Shown here: positions 14,043 to 26,177 of the stretch, piece by piece
Numbering within the stretch: the first letter of the stretch is position 1
How the letters are laid out: each line of letters begins with the position of its first letter
Source of the DNA: Rallus limicola
Lineage: Eukaryota > Chordata > Aves > Gruiformes > Rallidae
Length of the DNA: 64,000 nucleotides
Direction: 5' to 3'
Assembly (NCBI GenBank): GCA_022605955.1
Contig: JAKCOZ010000005.1
Span: forward strand, 8,258,501-8,322,500
Notes under the pieces: model-generated
The model's database searches: none
What the model saw: only the letters and a program-made list of their open reading frames with translations
Told to the model about the DNA's origin: nothing
Translations under genes and position numbers: made by a program

Positions 14043-14549
14043 ATGGATCATTTGGTGGATAAGGAGTTGGCTGTCTGGTCAAACTTAAGAGTTGCAGTCA
14101 ATGACTTGCTGTCCAAGTGGAGATCAGTGATGAGTGGCATTTCTCAGGAGTTGGTATTGGGACCAGTGCTGTTTAACATCTTTGTTGGTAGCTTGGATAG
14201 TGGGTTTGAGTGCACCCTCAGCAAATTTGCAGGTGACACCAAGCTGAGTGGTGCAGGCTTGAAGGAAGAGATGCCATTCAGAGGGACCTTGACAAGCTTG
14301 AGAAATGTGAACACATGCAAACCTCATGAAGTTCAACAAAGCCAAGTGCAAAGTGCAAGGTCTTGCACCTGCATCAGGAAAATCCCAAGCACAAATACAG
14401 GCTGGGCAGAGAATAGATTTAGAGCCGCCCAGAGGAGAAAGGCTTGGGGGATGAAAAACTGCTGGATGAAAAACTGGACATCAGCCAGTAGCGTGCACTT
14501 GCAGCCCAGAAAGCCAACCATATCCTGGGCTGCAACAAAAGAAGGATGA
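14043..14549 (+). pseudogene. CR1 ORF2 reverse transcriptase remnant
   Basis: A 168-codon open stretch whose first half matches CR1 reverse transcriptase: a 'W..SWLS.QRV.VN...S.W..V.SG..QG.VLGPVLFNIF' pattern, then 'ECTLSKFAGDTKLSGAG'. The catalytic box is Phe-Ala-Gly-Asp rather than Phe-Ala-Asp-Asp. After about codon 75 the frame slips and the reading no longer follows the protein, although the DNA stays CR1-like. It lacks the endonuclease and is a pseudogene fragment. Confidence 0.85.
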
Positions 14550-14897
14550 CCAGAATGTTGAGGAAGGTGATTCTGCCTCTCTACTCCACTCTCATGAGAC
14601 CCAACCTGGAGTACTGTGTCCAGCTCTCAGGACTCCCAGTACTAGAAAGATGTGGAGCTGATGGAGGAAGTCTAAAAGAGGGCCGCAAAGATGATCAGGG
14701 GGATGGAGCACCCGTCCTACAAAGACAGGCTGAGAGTGAGGTTTGTTCAGCCTAGAGATGTGAAAGCTCCAGGGAAACCTTACAGCAGCCTGCCAATATC
14801 TAAAGGGGCTACAGGAAAGCTGGAGAGAGGTTGTTTACAAGGGCATGGAGTGATAGGACAAGGCAGAATGACTTTAACCTGAAGGACAGTACATTTA

Positions 14898-15280
14898 AAT
14901 TAGTGCCCTGGTTCTGGCCAAGCCGGAGTTAACCTCTCCAAGCAGCCAGCCCAGGTGAGCTGAGTTAGCCCCAGCTGTTTCCATACCACTTGACATCACT
15001 CCCCCATAAAAGGGGCTGGTTGGGGAAGGGTGCTTCTGGGTGCCTTCAGGGCAGTCCAAGCATGGCTGGAGTGTCAGGTTGGTCCACATGTTGTGCAGCA
15101 TTCTGTTGGTAAGGTGCCCTGTGTTATCACTGGGTGTGAGTGTAATTTGCCATGTGCTGTTATTGTTCTCCTTTCATGGTGCTTTGGACAGTAAACTGTC
15201 CTTATCCCAGTCCATGAGGCTCTGACTGTTTCTCCTCAGGGAGTGACTGAGTGGTGTGTGGTGCTCGGCCACTGTTTGGG
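14898..15280 (+). mobile_element. Probable solo LTR of an avian endogenous retrovirus, nested in CR1
   Basis: The CR1 3' region breaks off after about 14,897 and resumes near 15,281 with its normal continuation (GGAAGAAATTC..., then CCCAGAGAAGCTGTGG). The intervening 380 bases are not CR1. They have LTR-like traits: a start near TGCCCTGG, a TATA-like CATAAAAGGGG at about 15,005-15,015, and a downstream stretch resembling an R/U5 region with AGTAAACTGT near 15,190. There is no internal gag, pol or env sequence, so it reads as a solo LTR left by recombination. The exact ends and target-site duplication are unclear. The family (ERVK-like versus other) is my impression only. Confidence 0.6.
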
Positions 15281-18200
15281 AAGAAATTCTAGACTGCCCA
15301 GAGAAGCTGTGGCTGCCCCCTTACTGGCAGATTCCAAGGCTAGGCTGGATGGGGCTTTGGGCAACCTGGTCTAGTGGATGGTGTCCCTGCCCATGGCAGG
15401 GGCTTGGGACTAGATGACCTTTAATGTCCCTTCCAAAACAAGTCATGCTGTGATTCTGCAATTCCACAATGCTTTCACATAGTTTGCCTCCTTTGTAGGC
15501 ACATAACTGGCAAACTGTTTCCTCTATTAGGTGCTACTCCATGCAGTGTAATTTTGGTAGTCTTTCTCCAACTCAGCCAGTGGGGGTTGAAACAGCCCAG
15601 CCCTTTTATACTGAGGCTTTCTTAGATCACTCTCATGAAAGAAAAGACCTATAAAGCAGGTACTAAGGATGTTCATGTTCCTGCTAAATCCCTGGGCAAT
15701 ACTGAGGGCCTTTGTGCAGCAAGTAAGAATAAAAATTAAAATCTCTGCAAGTGCTGTGAAATGCCAGTACACCTCTTCATGAGCAAACACAGGGAAAGAG
15801 GAAGACAGAGAACCAGTAAAAGGGAAAGCATTCTCATTTATGCCAACTCTAACAGCAAAGAGGAGTGGATAGACCCTTCAGGTGACCAGGAGCACACTTC
15901 TGTCACTGAAGGCATGAACATCACTGCATATGTGTGTATAAATCAAAACTTAATATGTCTCCTTGGTAGTCTGTGTGCCATGCAGAAGCAGATTTGCAGG
16001 CTAATTTACTGACCTAAGAACTGAAAATCAGCACCCAAGTCTGCCCCACCTTCCTCTGTAGATTAGTACATCTTTGTTTGAGAAGTCCAAAATGCTAATA
16101 GTGTTTCCTCTGGATTCTCTTTGGTCTTTCACCAGTGAACTGAAAAATGTGACTATGCTGAGAGATCTGGGATTTTGCTGAGCTCCCCATTACAGTCTTC
16201 TGATTCCTTAGGCAGCATGGTCTAAGTTTCAAGCTGGGACAGATCATGTATAATCAACAAACTCAGAAAAAATGCACCTATGCAATATTAACATGACTTG
16301 CCTCAGCTCCAGGCCAACTAAATACATCTGGATGAGACAACACGTTGCTCTTGAGAACCCCAACAAAGCTCTTGCGTTATTCTTGCAGTTGGGACTGGGT
16401 GTTATTCAGGCTTGATGACCAACTGGTGGTGCTAATGCTTCATTGGATGGGAGGTGAAGGAGGGTTCATTACCTCTCACTAAATATGTACATACATTACA
16501 CAAACCCTCTGCAAATTACAAAGCAGCTTTCACCAGCCCTGCAATTAAGGGATCCAGCTTGACTTTAAAAAGACACTTGTAGGAAACAGTTACATGTATT
16601 CCAAAATTTCATATGGCAGGACTTTGTGGGTTTGTGGTGGGTTTTTTTGGATCTGTAATATGATGTTTATCACCTGTGAGGGAGATAAGTTTATCTACAG
16701 AGGGCTATGAAGCAGTAAAATATCAAGTGAGACAAGCCTGGGTTTGAGGTACTGGTAGCCACAGTTAGAGCCAACCAGCCTGGTTGATAACATATAGTGT
16801 GAGCCTTGATGGGTAGGGAAGGAAACACTCCATGTTTCAGGCAGCTCAGTCACTGACTGCAACACAAATAGACTCCAAGAACTGCAGAATTATTAAAAAA
16901 AAATCCCAAAGCCCGTTACTTTCATTTAATCAAATTATACTCTTTTTAAAAAAGCAAAGGAGCATCATTCATGTTTGTTGTCTGTTTGTTTACTGTCTTA
17001 GAGGTTTGTGTTTGGCATTTTGCAGGTCTGTCCCCTAGGTGTTACACAGAAAGTCACCTGTAGCAACTGGGTCAATGACAAGTTGCATGAAAGATTGTCC
17101 TGTTGCCCAGAGAAGAAAGGAGGAACTGAGTGATTTGCTTTTGCATCATGAAGTCTGTGAGAAGAAAACCCCTTTTCACACCAGCTCTGACCTGTGAGGA
17201 CACTTTCTTGGAGAGGCTGAATGTGAGCTTCTGAGAATAGCAGTGAGGAGTGGAAGAGGGGCCCATAATGTGATACAGTGTCAGATGATTTGTGACATAT
17301 CAGGTGATGACACTTATCTTCCTAGCATCATGGTTGCCATTTTGTTTATTGCCTGAAATAATCTTCCTCTAATAGCTGTAAAATCTTGGGAGGCTTGAGA
17401 TACCCCTAGGTCAAGCGGGAGGGCAAGGGGATACCCATTCTGCCTGCTGCCTGCACCACGCTCCCAGCCCACCCACCGCATTTGGTGTGGTGAGTGTCTG
17501 GAAGCTATTCACACCTGGAATTTCCAGTGAAATAGCTAGAAATTACTGTGTCTAGTAAGAAGCTGGACTTACACCACATTTTCTCCAGTGTTCACAGTTT
17601 TAATACTATAAAACAACCTATTGGGATACTCTGGCCATTAAGGCCAAATTTCTCCCTTAGGTGAGCCCTGCCTCTTTTTTCTGTAGTGGTAAAATGATAA
17701 CCACTTTTTGGAGTTCAGGGCAACCAGTGCACTCTGTGAAGTCTCACCTCATAAAATACAGGCATAGAAACTTCTGGGTTTCTCTTGAGTAAAACACCTG
17801 CAGGCAAAAAGATCTCAGAAACTGCTGTATTCAGTTCCTCTATTTCAGCCACTCTCTGGACACAAAGCCCTCTCCTTCATGTAACAGACAGAAGTACAGA
17901 TCCCAGACTGGGGGGTCCTGTAAGGTCAAGCTCATGAAGGTCTCATCCTCCTCCCAATGGGAAGAGGTGGTGTATCTGCACAGGGGATGCTGGCCCACTA
18001 GCAACAGCAGCCAAAGCAGAGGGGGCTTCATCTGCTGATGTTTACTGGTCTGGGTATCAAATTAAGCTGTCAGTTGAAGTTGTGAGTCTTCAATTTTGTC
18101 GGCCTTCTGAAGGGAGCCTGAAAAAATGCAAAGCCATCAGTTCCTGGTTTTGTTTTATCCCTTCATTCCCAACAACCTCCATTTTCTACTCCAAGTTCTT

Positions 18201-18508
18201 ACCTAGTGTTTTTCTAAATTTCCTTTTTATGGACAGTATGGCTGCTTCTTTCCTTTCCTCATGCTTGGGGGAGCAGCCCTGTTGGTGGCTCTCCACTTGG
18301 GATAATTGCCCAGCAAGGCACGAGCTCCATTGTTTGCTTTCCTTTCTGGCTCATCCTGCTTGTTTCCCATCCTCAGATGTATTAATATTCCCACTTAGAT
18401 TGTCATTGTTTATCTTTTGTTGGTGAACATTTGCCTTCTGTCTCATTTAGAAAAAAAATTAAACCACTGACAGCTTTTTAACAAAATAAAGGCTTTTCTA
18501 TTTTTGTT

Positions 18509-18570
18509 GCAGCTACTTTAAAGCAGGATCTTAAAAAGCAGCTTAGGATCTTTAAAGCAGCTACTTTAAA
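18509..18570. repeat. Short tandem duplication, 48-bp period
   Basis: The 14-mer GCAGCTACTTTAAA occurs at 18,509-18,522 and again at 18,557-18,570. It is flanked by related AGGATCTT(A/T)AAA pieces, so the segment is an imperfect duplication with a 48-base period. No function is evident. Confidence 0.8.
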
Positions 18571-21500
18571 TCTTTAAAGATTGCAGGGTGTGCAAACCCC
18601 ATGAGGCACACACTTTGGGTGTGCAAGTCAGATAATTGCATGTACAAATGTCCAGTTAAATGTAGGTCTGGCAATGTACATTCCTAAATGCATGATTGCT
18701 GTATACTATACATCAGATTGGGACTGTGTCCCAGTGACGGTGCAATGTGAATGTCACAGCCAGGCAGAGCATACAGGGTGCACTGGCAAATGTGGTCTGC
18801 ATTTCTGCATGCAGCCCTCTCCTTCTGACATTTGCAAACTTGTCCCTTAACCCCTCTGGTAAAGGATTTGCTGTCATGAAACATTGTCTGGGATGAGCTG
18901 TTGGGATTCAGATTATCAACCAAACATTAATTATTCTTCTGACTAAAACCTCAACAGCTAGGCTAGATAATACAAATGTAAAGAAAGAAATTAATGACTC
19001 ATGTTCTGTATTTGAAATCTAGAATGAATCATGCTGTAGGAACAAAGTCCTATACCTTAAGCGTATGTGTGTCGAGACATAACAGAGCCAGATCTTCAGT
19101 TTGGACCAGGCCATGTAATGCCACTGGCACTTCTCTCCAGTTTAAGACCTTGACCTGCTTTGCTGCTTCTGAGCAGCCAGAGAACAATTCCAGATAACGA
19201 CAAGATCTGGCAGGTTGTGCTGAGGAAAGGCGAAGCCGTAATAATCTTTTGCAGTAGAAAACTATTTTTTTGAATCATGCTTATGCAAGAAACTGCTCAG
19301 ACAGAAGTAGTATTTTCCCTTGTAGAAGCTGTAATTGGTGCCTACCCACTTGTCAGGCAAAGTATCAATGCAAAAAACCTCAGAGGTTTCTTGTTGTGGT
19401 TACTAAGAAAGAGGACCCAGATCTTCAGTTCATGTAACTCGGGGGAGGCTCAAGTGACTTCAGTACAGCTTTATACTCCTACATTCCACATATGGTAGAA
19501 ATGTCATCATGCTTAATTTCATCATAGTGTTGTCCCTGTATTCAACTGGACTATGGATTAAGTATTTACATTTCAGTATACACAAGTAAATGCTTTTAAA
19601 CCCAAGACAGATGCTTAAAATCTCAGAATAGAGCCATAAAGAGCTAATGAGAAGAATAAAAATCAGATAGTTAAAAAATGATGTAAGGTAGAGTCTTAAT
19701 TTTTTATTATTAAATTCACAGCACATTAAATATTAAGTGTTCATAAACTTTGTTTTGTGCAATGATAAATTAATAATATCTACATAGACATGTTCTTTTA
19801 CAACAGGGAAGGAAAGAAACATAGTACCAAAGGACCTTGTGTTGACAACTGAAGCTATTAGAATAGACTCCTTAATCTTCAATCATAAAAAGTAGATAAT
19901 GTTATTTCTTATTACTATTAAATGCGAAGTGCCTTACTAGGAAACACATATGTCATTACTAAAAATAACTACCAAAGAATGTTTTGAGCAAGGAAGAAAA
20001 AGATGTTAACAAATTATATCTTGAGATAAATTCATTTAAATGTTCTCTGCTAATCTCCACCATATAAAAATTGCTTTTCAACTTATTCTTCCGTTATCCC
20101 ATAACAGGTTGCATAAAGTTTATGTCTGAGCACAGAAACAGTCCTGCTTTAATATGGTATGTTGTACTTTTCGGAACAGTTACCAATTGCTAATGCCCCC
20201 AAAATGCAGACTGTTGTATATGCTTCCTGTATCTGAAAACCATTTGCTGACTCCCTGCTTGGGGAAGGGATGATTAATTTTGCATTTTCCTTCTTGCCTA
20301 TGAGCAGCAAACAATGCTTCTTTAATTAAAACATGGGGATTTCAGTAACTTTCATCCACAATTTAGCAACATTATTCATTCAAATATTTCCTATGGTTCA
20401 TAAACACATAGAGGCCACTCTTCTTAAAGACTAATTCCTTGTCTGCAGAGCAGGCCATGGAGATGTATTTCAGAATGAAATGCAGCCCAAATGAAGGAAT
20501 CATGGTTTTGTTAAATATTTATACATGACCTAGACAACAGATCCAGCCACTGGTTACTGGTATAACTACCAATAGATAGAAGTGGTCTTACTTTGAAGAC
20601 AGGAGCCTGGAGGAACTCCTTCACCCAAGAGTAGTGCAGCTAGTAAAGTGCAGCTTCAGCCCCTCAAGACCACAGTGAACCTTCTTCCAGAAATAGGTAG
20701 GACAAAATATTGATTTGCATGAACACATGCTAATTTTTGAGTCCTGATGCTTTAAATGCATTTTTTTCCAAGCTAGGAGTCAAAGGAGACTCATTTAAGA
20801 GTTCTATGAACTGTTTTTGAACAGACAACACAAAAAAAGCTACCTTTGGACACACTTTTGCCTTCATAAGCTATGTAGTGCCTTCTGTGTTTGCCTTCCC
20901 AGCATGCCAGCCCCTGGCCCTGCGTGCTGGCTGGCTGGGGCCAGTGCCAGCTCCTCTGTGGTGCCAGTGTGGGGACTGGCTCTCACCCACCTCCACCCCA
21001 GGAGCACGCCATAGGTCTCGTGCAACTCCTGTCCCAGTTTTCTTTCCCATGATCCTGAATCAGAGGCTTGGGTGAGGACAGGCTGGAGCAACACGTGCTC
21101 TCTGTGTCTGTTTTTAACGGGCATACGGTCTGCTCCAGCCCTAACCAGCTGATGGGAACTAGGACATGCAGAGTAGCGCGTCCTCCTCATTCAGCTGCTG
21201 CAACAGCCTCAGAACCAGCTGGAGCGTTAAGGAGTTGAGCAGCTCTCTGCCAGCCCAGCTCCCAGGCCCAGCTTTAGGCGCAGGCAAAATAGGCAGTTGC
21301 CTGGAGAGGCGGGCTGGTGGAGACAGCAAAATCACAATCAGGAGAGGATGAGTGGTGCCCTGGGGTGCAGCAGCAGCTGCTGCTCCCTGACAGGCTTCCC
21401 TAGGTCCCACACTCCCTTGTGGCACAGCCCCTTCCTGTCTATCTTTCCAGTTATGAGGACTCTGGCTGCTTGCCTGCAGGCCTGCCCTTGCTCTACCTTG

Positions 21501-24500
21501 CCCAGTGCCATTTCTTGCTTTGGGCTGGAATGCTGCTGGGACCCCTGTCTCACATTCTCCCCTGGAGCCATCAACGTGGGCAGTAGCGACCATCAGTGGC
21601 CTGCAGTCACCTTTCTTCTGTGTCAGGCTTCCTATTAATGAAAAGGAAGTTTCTGCCTCCCAAAAAGCATTCCCCAACCTGTGCCTCAAACCCAGGGGAC
21701 ACCTGACTGTGCTGCACTAGACACAAAGCCTAAACCTCAAGGGAGAGCAGTGGGGAGGAACTGTGATCTCCTTGCTATTTCAAGCAGTCCTTTCAGAGGC
21801 TCTGCACTTGCTCTTGTATGGGGAGGATGCTCACTGGTAAGAAGTCATTCTCCACTGGCGTAGCCTGACCAAGGTCTGGGGACACACTTTGGGAAGGTGA
21901 ACATGGGGTGACTGACACATCCCATCACCACGCTCTGCACATTGAAGCCTGGTGCTATCTCATGGATAGATTCTGCCAAAAGCCACCCAAAGGAGACTGC
22001 CACATATCAACCCCTCTCATGTGCTCCTTGTCCTGTTCTTGGTAACACAAATGGAGAGCGGTGAGGGGGTAGTGCCAGGCCTAGGCAGCACTGTGGGTTT
22101 TTGCTATGTTGAAAAATAGGCAGAAAACACCCCTGAGCAGGCACATTGATGTCCCAATCCTCCAGGTGGGTGTCACTGATGTGTAAAAATTGCAACCAGG
22201 ACAGCCTAAAGCATTGCAGGCACACCCCAGTGGATGGGCAGCCTGGCATCAGCTCCCCAGCAGCTGCAGGACACAGCTCCCAAGCTAGATAAGCCTTCCT
22301 GTGCAGGTCCAACAGCAAACAGGACTGATGTAGGCTACAGAGAAGCAGTGTTATCGGAAAACACCTTCCCAAAATGCTGTGCTTTTTGGGATACCAAGAG
22401 AAAACATAAAAAAGGTCTTAAACTAATAGGCAGTAGCAACACAGAAGGCAACTGAGCTGTCCTGACGGCTAATGGGCTTTAAGCAGGATAACCTGAGGCT
22501 GACAGCAGCAGATACCATCAGTGAGACACCTGGTCAGGAATGCCCATAGTGTGCAGTGTGGGTGTTGGTTTGGCAGGAGCTAGAAGAGGCACAATACAGG
22601 CTAGAAGGATTAGTGGAGACCTCCACCTGGCCAAATTCAGGGTAAGCTCCTCAGCATTTAGTCCCAGGGTAGTTTAAATAGTTTCTGCTTAAGGGATTGG
22701 CTCTGAAAATCCCTCTCTTAAGCACTTAACTACAGGTCGGCTTCTTGGCACATACTGGCCTCATTGAGTTACGGGTTTCCCAAGGGCAATACCTCAGCGG
22801 AGGGCTGGGAGCTGCTGCGCTCAGATATGTGTGCTACCTGCAGAAATGGGCTCTATGTCCCTCCTGCTGGGCTGCTTCAACATCGCTGCCGGTTGCTGCA
22901 CCACTGCCTTTGCGGTGAGCTGGAGTCCTGCTACCCCAGGCTGCCCTCTGTGGCGCAGACTTCACTGTGGGGCAACCAGGCCGAAACAAGACCAGAGAGG
23001 GACTGCACTTATACAGAGAAGGAGAATGCTCCTCTCCACTACTTTCCAGAAGAGCTGCCACTGAATTATGCCTTCCTAATGTTTCATCAAACAGCTCTGT
23101 CCCTTTTTTTTTCCTGTTTAATTTTGGTTGTTTTTAAACTGGTCGAGCTTTCTATGATACACTTGCAAGATACGGCATTGCTCTGTCACTATAATATATT
23201 TATTTTCATTATAAACCTACTCTGGCTGGACCTTTCCAGAGGAGCTAAACTGTATAGGCAACAAGCTTTTAATTCCTATACTTGGGAGTCATTTGGTCAA
23301 GTAAAGCTGTTGTATGTAAACGTCACATTCACTGCATAACAATTGGAGTGAAGTTTTTATGCACAGGGCTTTTTATTTTCCAATCAGCAGCCCTGAGTTG
23401 GGACTTTTGGGGTAAACTGGTAGCTCTGGGCAGCTTTGAAGCATCACAAGTGGAGGGTTTTGTCTCCAGAAGATTTACTAGCAGCGATCTTTTCTTCAAC
23501 TGTTTTATTAGCCTCCTTTTACATATGTATAGTGGTGAGGGGAAAAAAACCTGTTGTTGGTGAAGTACAGAGCCTATTTCCACTGTGGTATTCACACAAA
23601 AAAAAATTGTGTGAAAAATTGTTGCCCAGGGCCTCCCCAAATCCTAAAATTTAGCTTAGCGCTGTGAGGTTTTCAAATGCTTCAAGCCTTCTCTGCCCTC
23701 ACTCCCCCTACCCCCCTCTTTTAAAGGTTGAAGCTGGGGTAACAAATTCAGCAGCAAGAATGGACGCCTGGCTTCAGCCGGCACTGCCAGAATAAATCTG
23801 GGACCCCCAGCCGAACCACTGAAAAGTTTTCGCCCGCTTAACACGGGTTTTATAATTTTAACTTGCAAGTTCCTGTTGAATTGAGCCCTGTTGCGTGGAC
23901 AAATTGGACAAGAAAAGTTTAAATGTTACCACTTTGGCTTCTCCTCAAATGGTGCTGAGCACAGATGTTTGCAGGGGCCATCATGTCCCTATAAGAATAG
24001 GGGCTTTGTGTGCATAACCTTACAAAGGGCAGAATAGCCCTGCTTTGCTGCCAGCCACAGGATCATCCTATCTCTATGTGTTGATTTATTAGGCCAGGGA
24101 TGAATGAAACCGTAATTAATATTACTGAAGCATTAGAGTCTATTTAATTTAAATGCCACTGAATATTTCACTTTCAGTTGGGAGTGACAATGTGTTCGGG
24201 ACTGTTGGTGAAAGCCTCAGCCATCTGTTACCCCTACTAAGAAGGGAAGACAAGAGAGACACAGGGAGACAGAGAGCATTGAGCTTTGTGGCTTTTCCAA
24301 GCCTCCAGGATCATCATTCAACTCAAGGGCAGCCAAGAAACATTCCTGCACATTGGACCCTCAGTGCATAGGGGTAAGGTCTGAAAGGGTATAGGGGCAA
24401 CACATCTCCCCGAAGGTCGGACAGAGAGGGAGACAGAGGGAAGAAGGTGGAGATTAACAGTAAGTACGTACACACATGCATACTAGCATGTGTGAGTGTG

Positions 24501-25089
24501 TGCATTGAAATCAGGTGCCAAGACAGTAGAAGGAGGGTAGAGAAGGAAACCAGCCAACTTACACATGGTCTAAAAATATTTTTGAAAGGTGGGACGGAGG
24601 TAAGAGTCAAGGCAAGGTTTGAATGTTGGTTTTGATTAGCCTAAGTAGAGAGGTCCCAGTGCAGCTCCACTGCAACCAACATCCAGGCTTTGATTTCATG
24701 GGCATCACAATGTCAGGAGCACAAGACATTCCCTATGAACTGCGACAGGTTCTCCACCAAGCTAAACCAAAAAAACGCAGGGGTGTGGGGGGAAGGCAGC
24801 AGCATAGGCAGCAACCTTAGCCCCTGAGAAACGCTAGGCGGCATCAAATGAGGGTCTGGCAAAGCGTCACCTTTGCTCCTGTGGTGACAGTGGGGTGATG
24901 TGGCGGGTCCCTGGGTGGAGCAAGGGGCTGGGCACCAGGACCACGCACGGGAGATGGGGGGAGCGGGCAGGCGGCTGTGTGAGGACATGGGTGGGAGGCT
25001 CTGTCGTCCATGGGATGGTAATTAGCACAGTAGGTTTTCTTATAATTGGGATCATTTGTTCTCCCAGTTTTTCTCCTGCGAACTGATTT

Positions 25090-25300
25090 CATGCCAGAGG
25101 GAAGCTGTGTGACTCACACCTTGCCATGCCAATTAGCTGATAAACATCAAATGTAAACAAAGATGGCCTAATTAAGACTAGTCTCCCAAACTCTACATGC
25201 ATCTTGTCAAAATCCCACCAGCCCTTTGCATCCAGACTTATTTTCTTGTTTGCTGAGACTAAATTAGCAGCTTTGCACAAGAACCACTTATCTTTGAGAG
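25090..25300. promoter_or_regulatory. Candidate developmental enhancer
   Basis: A calm AT-rich stretch packed with homeodomain-like (TAATTA, AATTAG), forkhead-like (TGTAAACA at about 25,153) and POU-like (TTTGCAT) motifs, with no repeat character. This resembles conserved non-coding elements flanking developmental genes. It is inference from motif density only; alignment to other birds and mammals would decide. Confidence 0.25.
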
Positions 25301-26146
25301 AAGCTTAGAGCAGGTAATGAGGAAAATTGGGAGCTGGCTGCAGAAGCGGTGTCACCCCCTTCATCTCAGCAGGGGCTGACAGAGCAAGCACCACCTCCGA
25401 GCCCCACACCGGGGCTGCCACTGGGCAGCGCTGGGGGCTGGTCTCTGACCCCATAGCCACATCTTGGTTATTCACTCAACTTGTCTTCTCTTGTGCCGCT
25501 GTCTGTACACAAAATCTGTAGCGTATGTGTCTCCTGCCGCTCTCACCTGCTGTGAAAATTTGTCAATCAAAGCCCATTGCTTACCATGAGCTCGTCCCCC
25601 CAGCTCGCAGCCCGGGGAGTTATTTGCACTTTGGAGAGGAGGTGTACGACAGCAACACATCTGAGTGGCAGCGTTTCACACCCACTTCGCACCAGAGCAA
25701 AGGATCACACAGGTGAGCTGTGGCAGAGGAACAAGCCCATGGAGGAAATTTTATTCCAGGAGGTATCCTAGTGAAATCCACAGGATTGTTTCATGGCAGT
25801 GCAAAAGAAAAAAAAAAAAAAAAAAGGCAAGGAAGGGATGTCAGGGGGTCATGTGAACCATCCCTTTGCCCCTAGACGAGATCCCCTGGGTCCCTGTGGC
25901 TTCCACCCTGTCCTGGCATCTCATTGACCTTACTGGCAGGGAAGATTTGCTTTAAATTTGATCTGAATCTCTTTGCTGCACACTAAGCCCATTTGCTCCT
26001 GTCCTACCCAGGATGAACACAGAGAGCAAGTCCTTTTCTTCCCCTTTGTGACCATCTTTAATGTATTTGAACCTTCTTCCCCAGCACCTTCTCTTTTAAG
26101 TTCAGCCACTCCAGGTCATTCACCTGTCCCTTATAAGGCATATTTT

Positions 26147-26177
26147 CTTTTTTTTTTTTTTTTTTATTTTTTTATTT
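26147..26177. repeat. Poly(T)-rich tract
   Basis: A T-run broken by single A residues (TTTTATTTTTTTATTTT at its end), a low-complexity tract. No transposon body is attached on either side that I can recognise. Confidence 0.85.

Larger units (their letters stand above)
12830..15470 (+). mobile_element. CR1 LINE with ORF1 part, internal deletion and nested LTR
   Basis: A longer, decayed CR1 copy in plus orientation. The 5' part (about 12,830-13,720) corresponds to ORF1: a coiled-coil-like stretch near 13,020-13,080 (Ala-Glu-Leu-Gln-Glu-Ala-Leu...), then the esterase-like segment at 13,392-13,664. From about 13,740 it matches ORF2 just upstream of and within the reverse transcriptase ('MGP...HP.VLRE', 'GNYRP.SLTS', 'GPVLFNIFV', FADD-type box at 14,226-14,237). 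The endonuclease region expected between ORF1 and RT is missing, which indicates an internal deletion or a recombinant. The RT C-terminus and 3' UTR follow, broken by an LTR-like insert at about 14,898-15,280. The 3' tail (ATTCTGCA-ATTCCACA) lies at 15,453-15,468. Stops and frameshifts throughout show it is inactive. Confidence 0.93.

Noticed and set aside
22764..23339. 191-codon plus-strand open frame
   Set aside because: No recognisable family; shadow frames of similar size on both strands; mixed composition unlike a coding exon.
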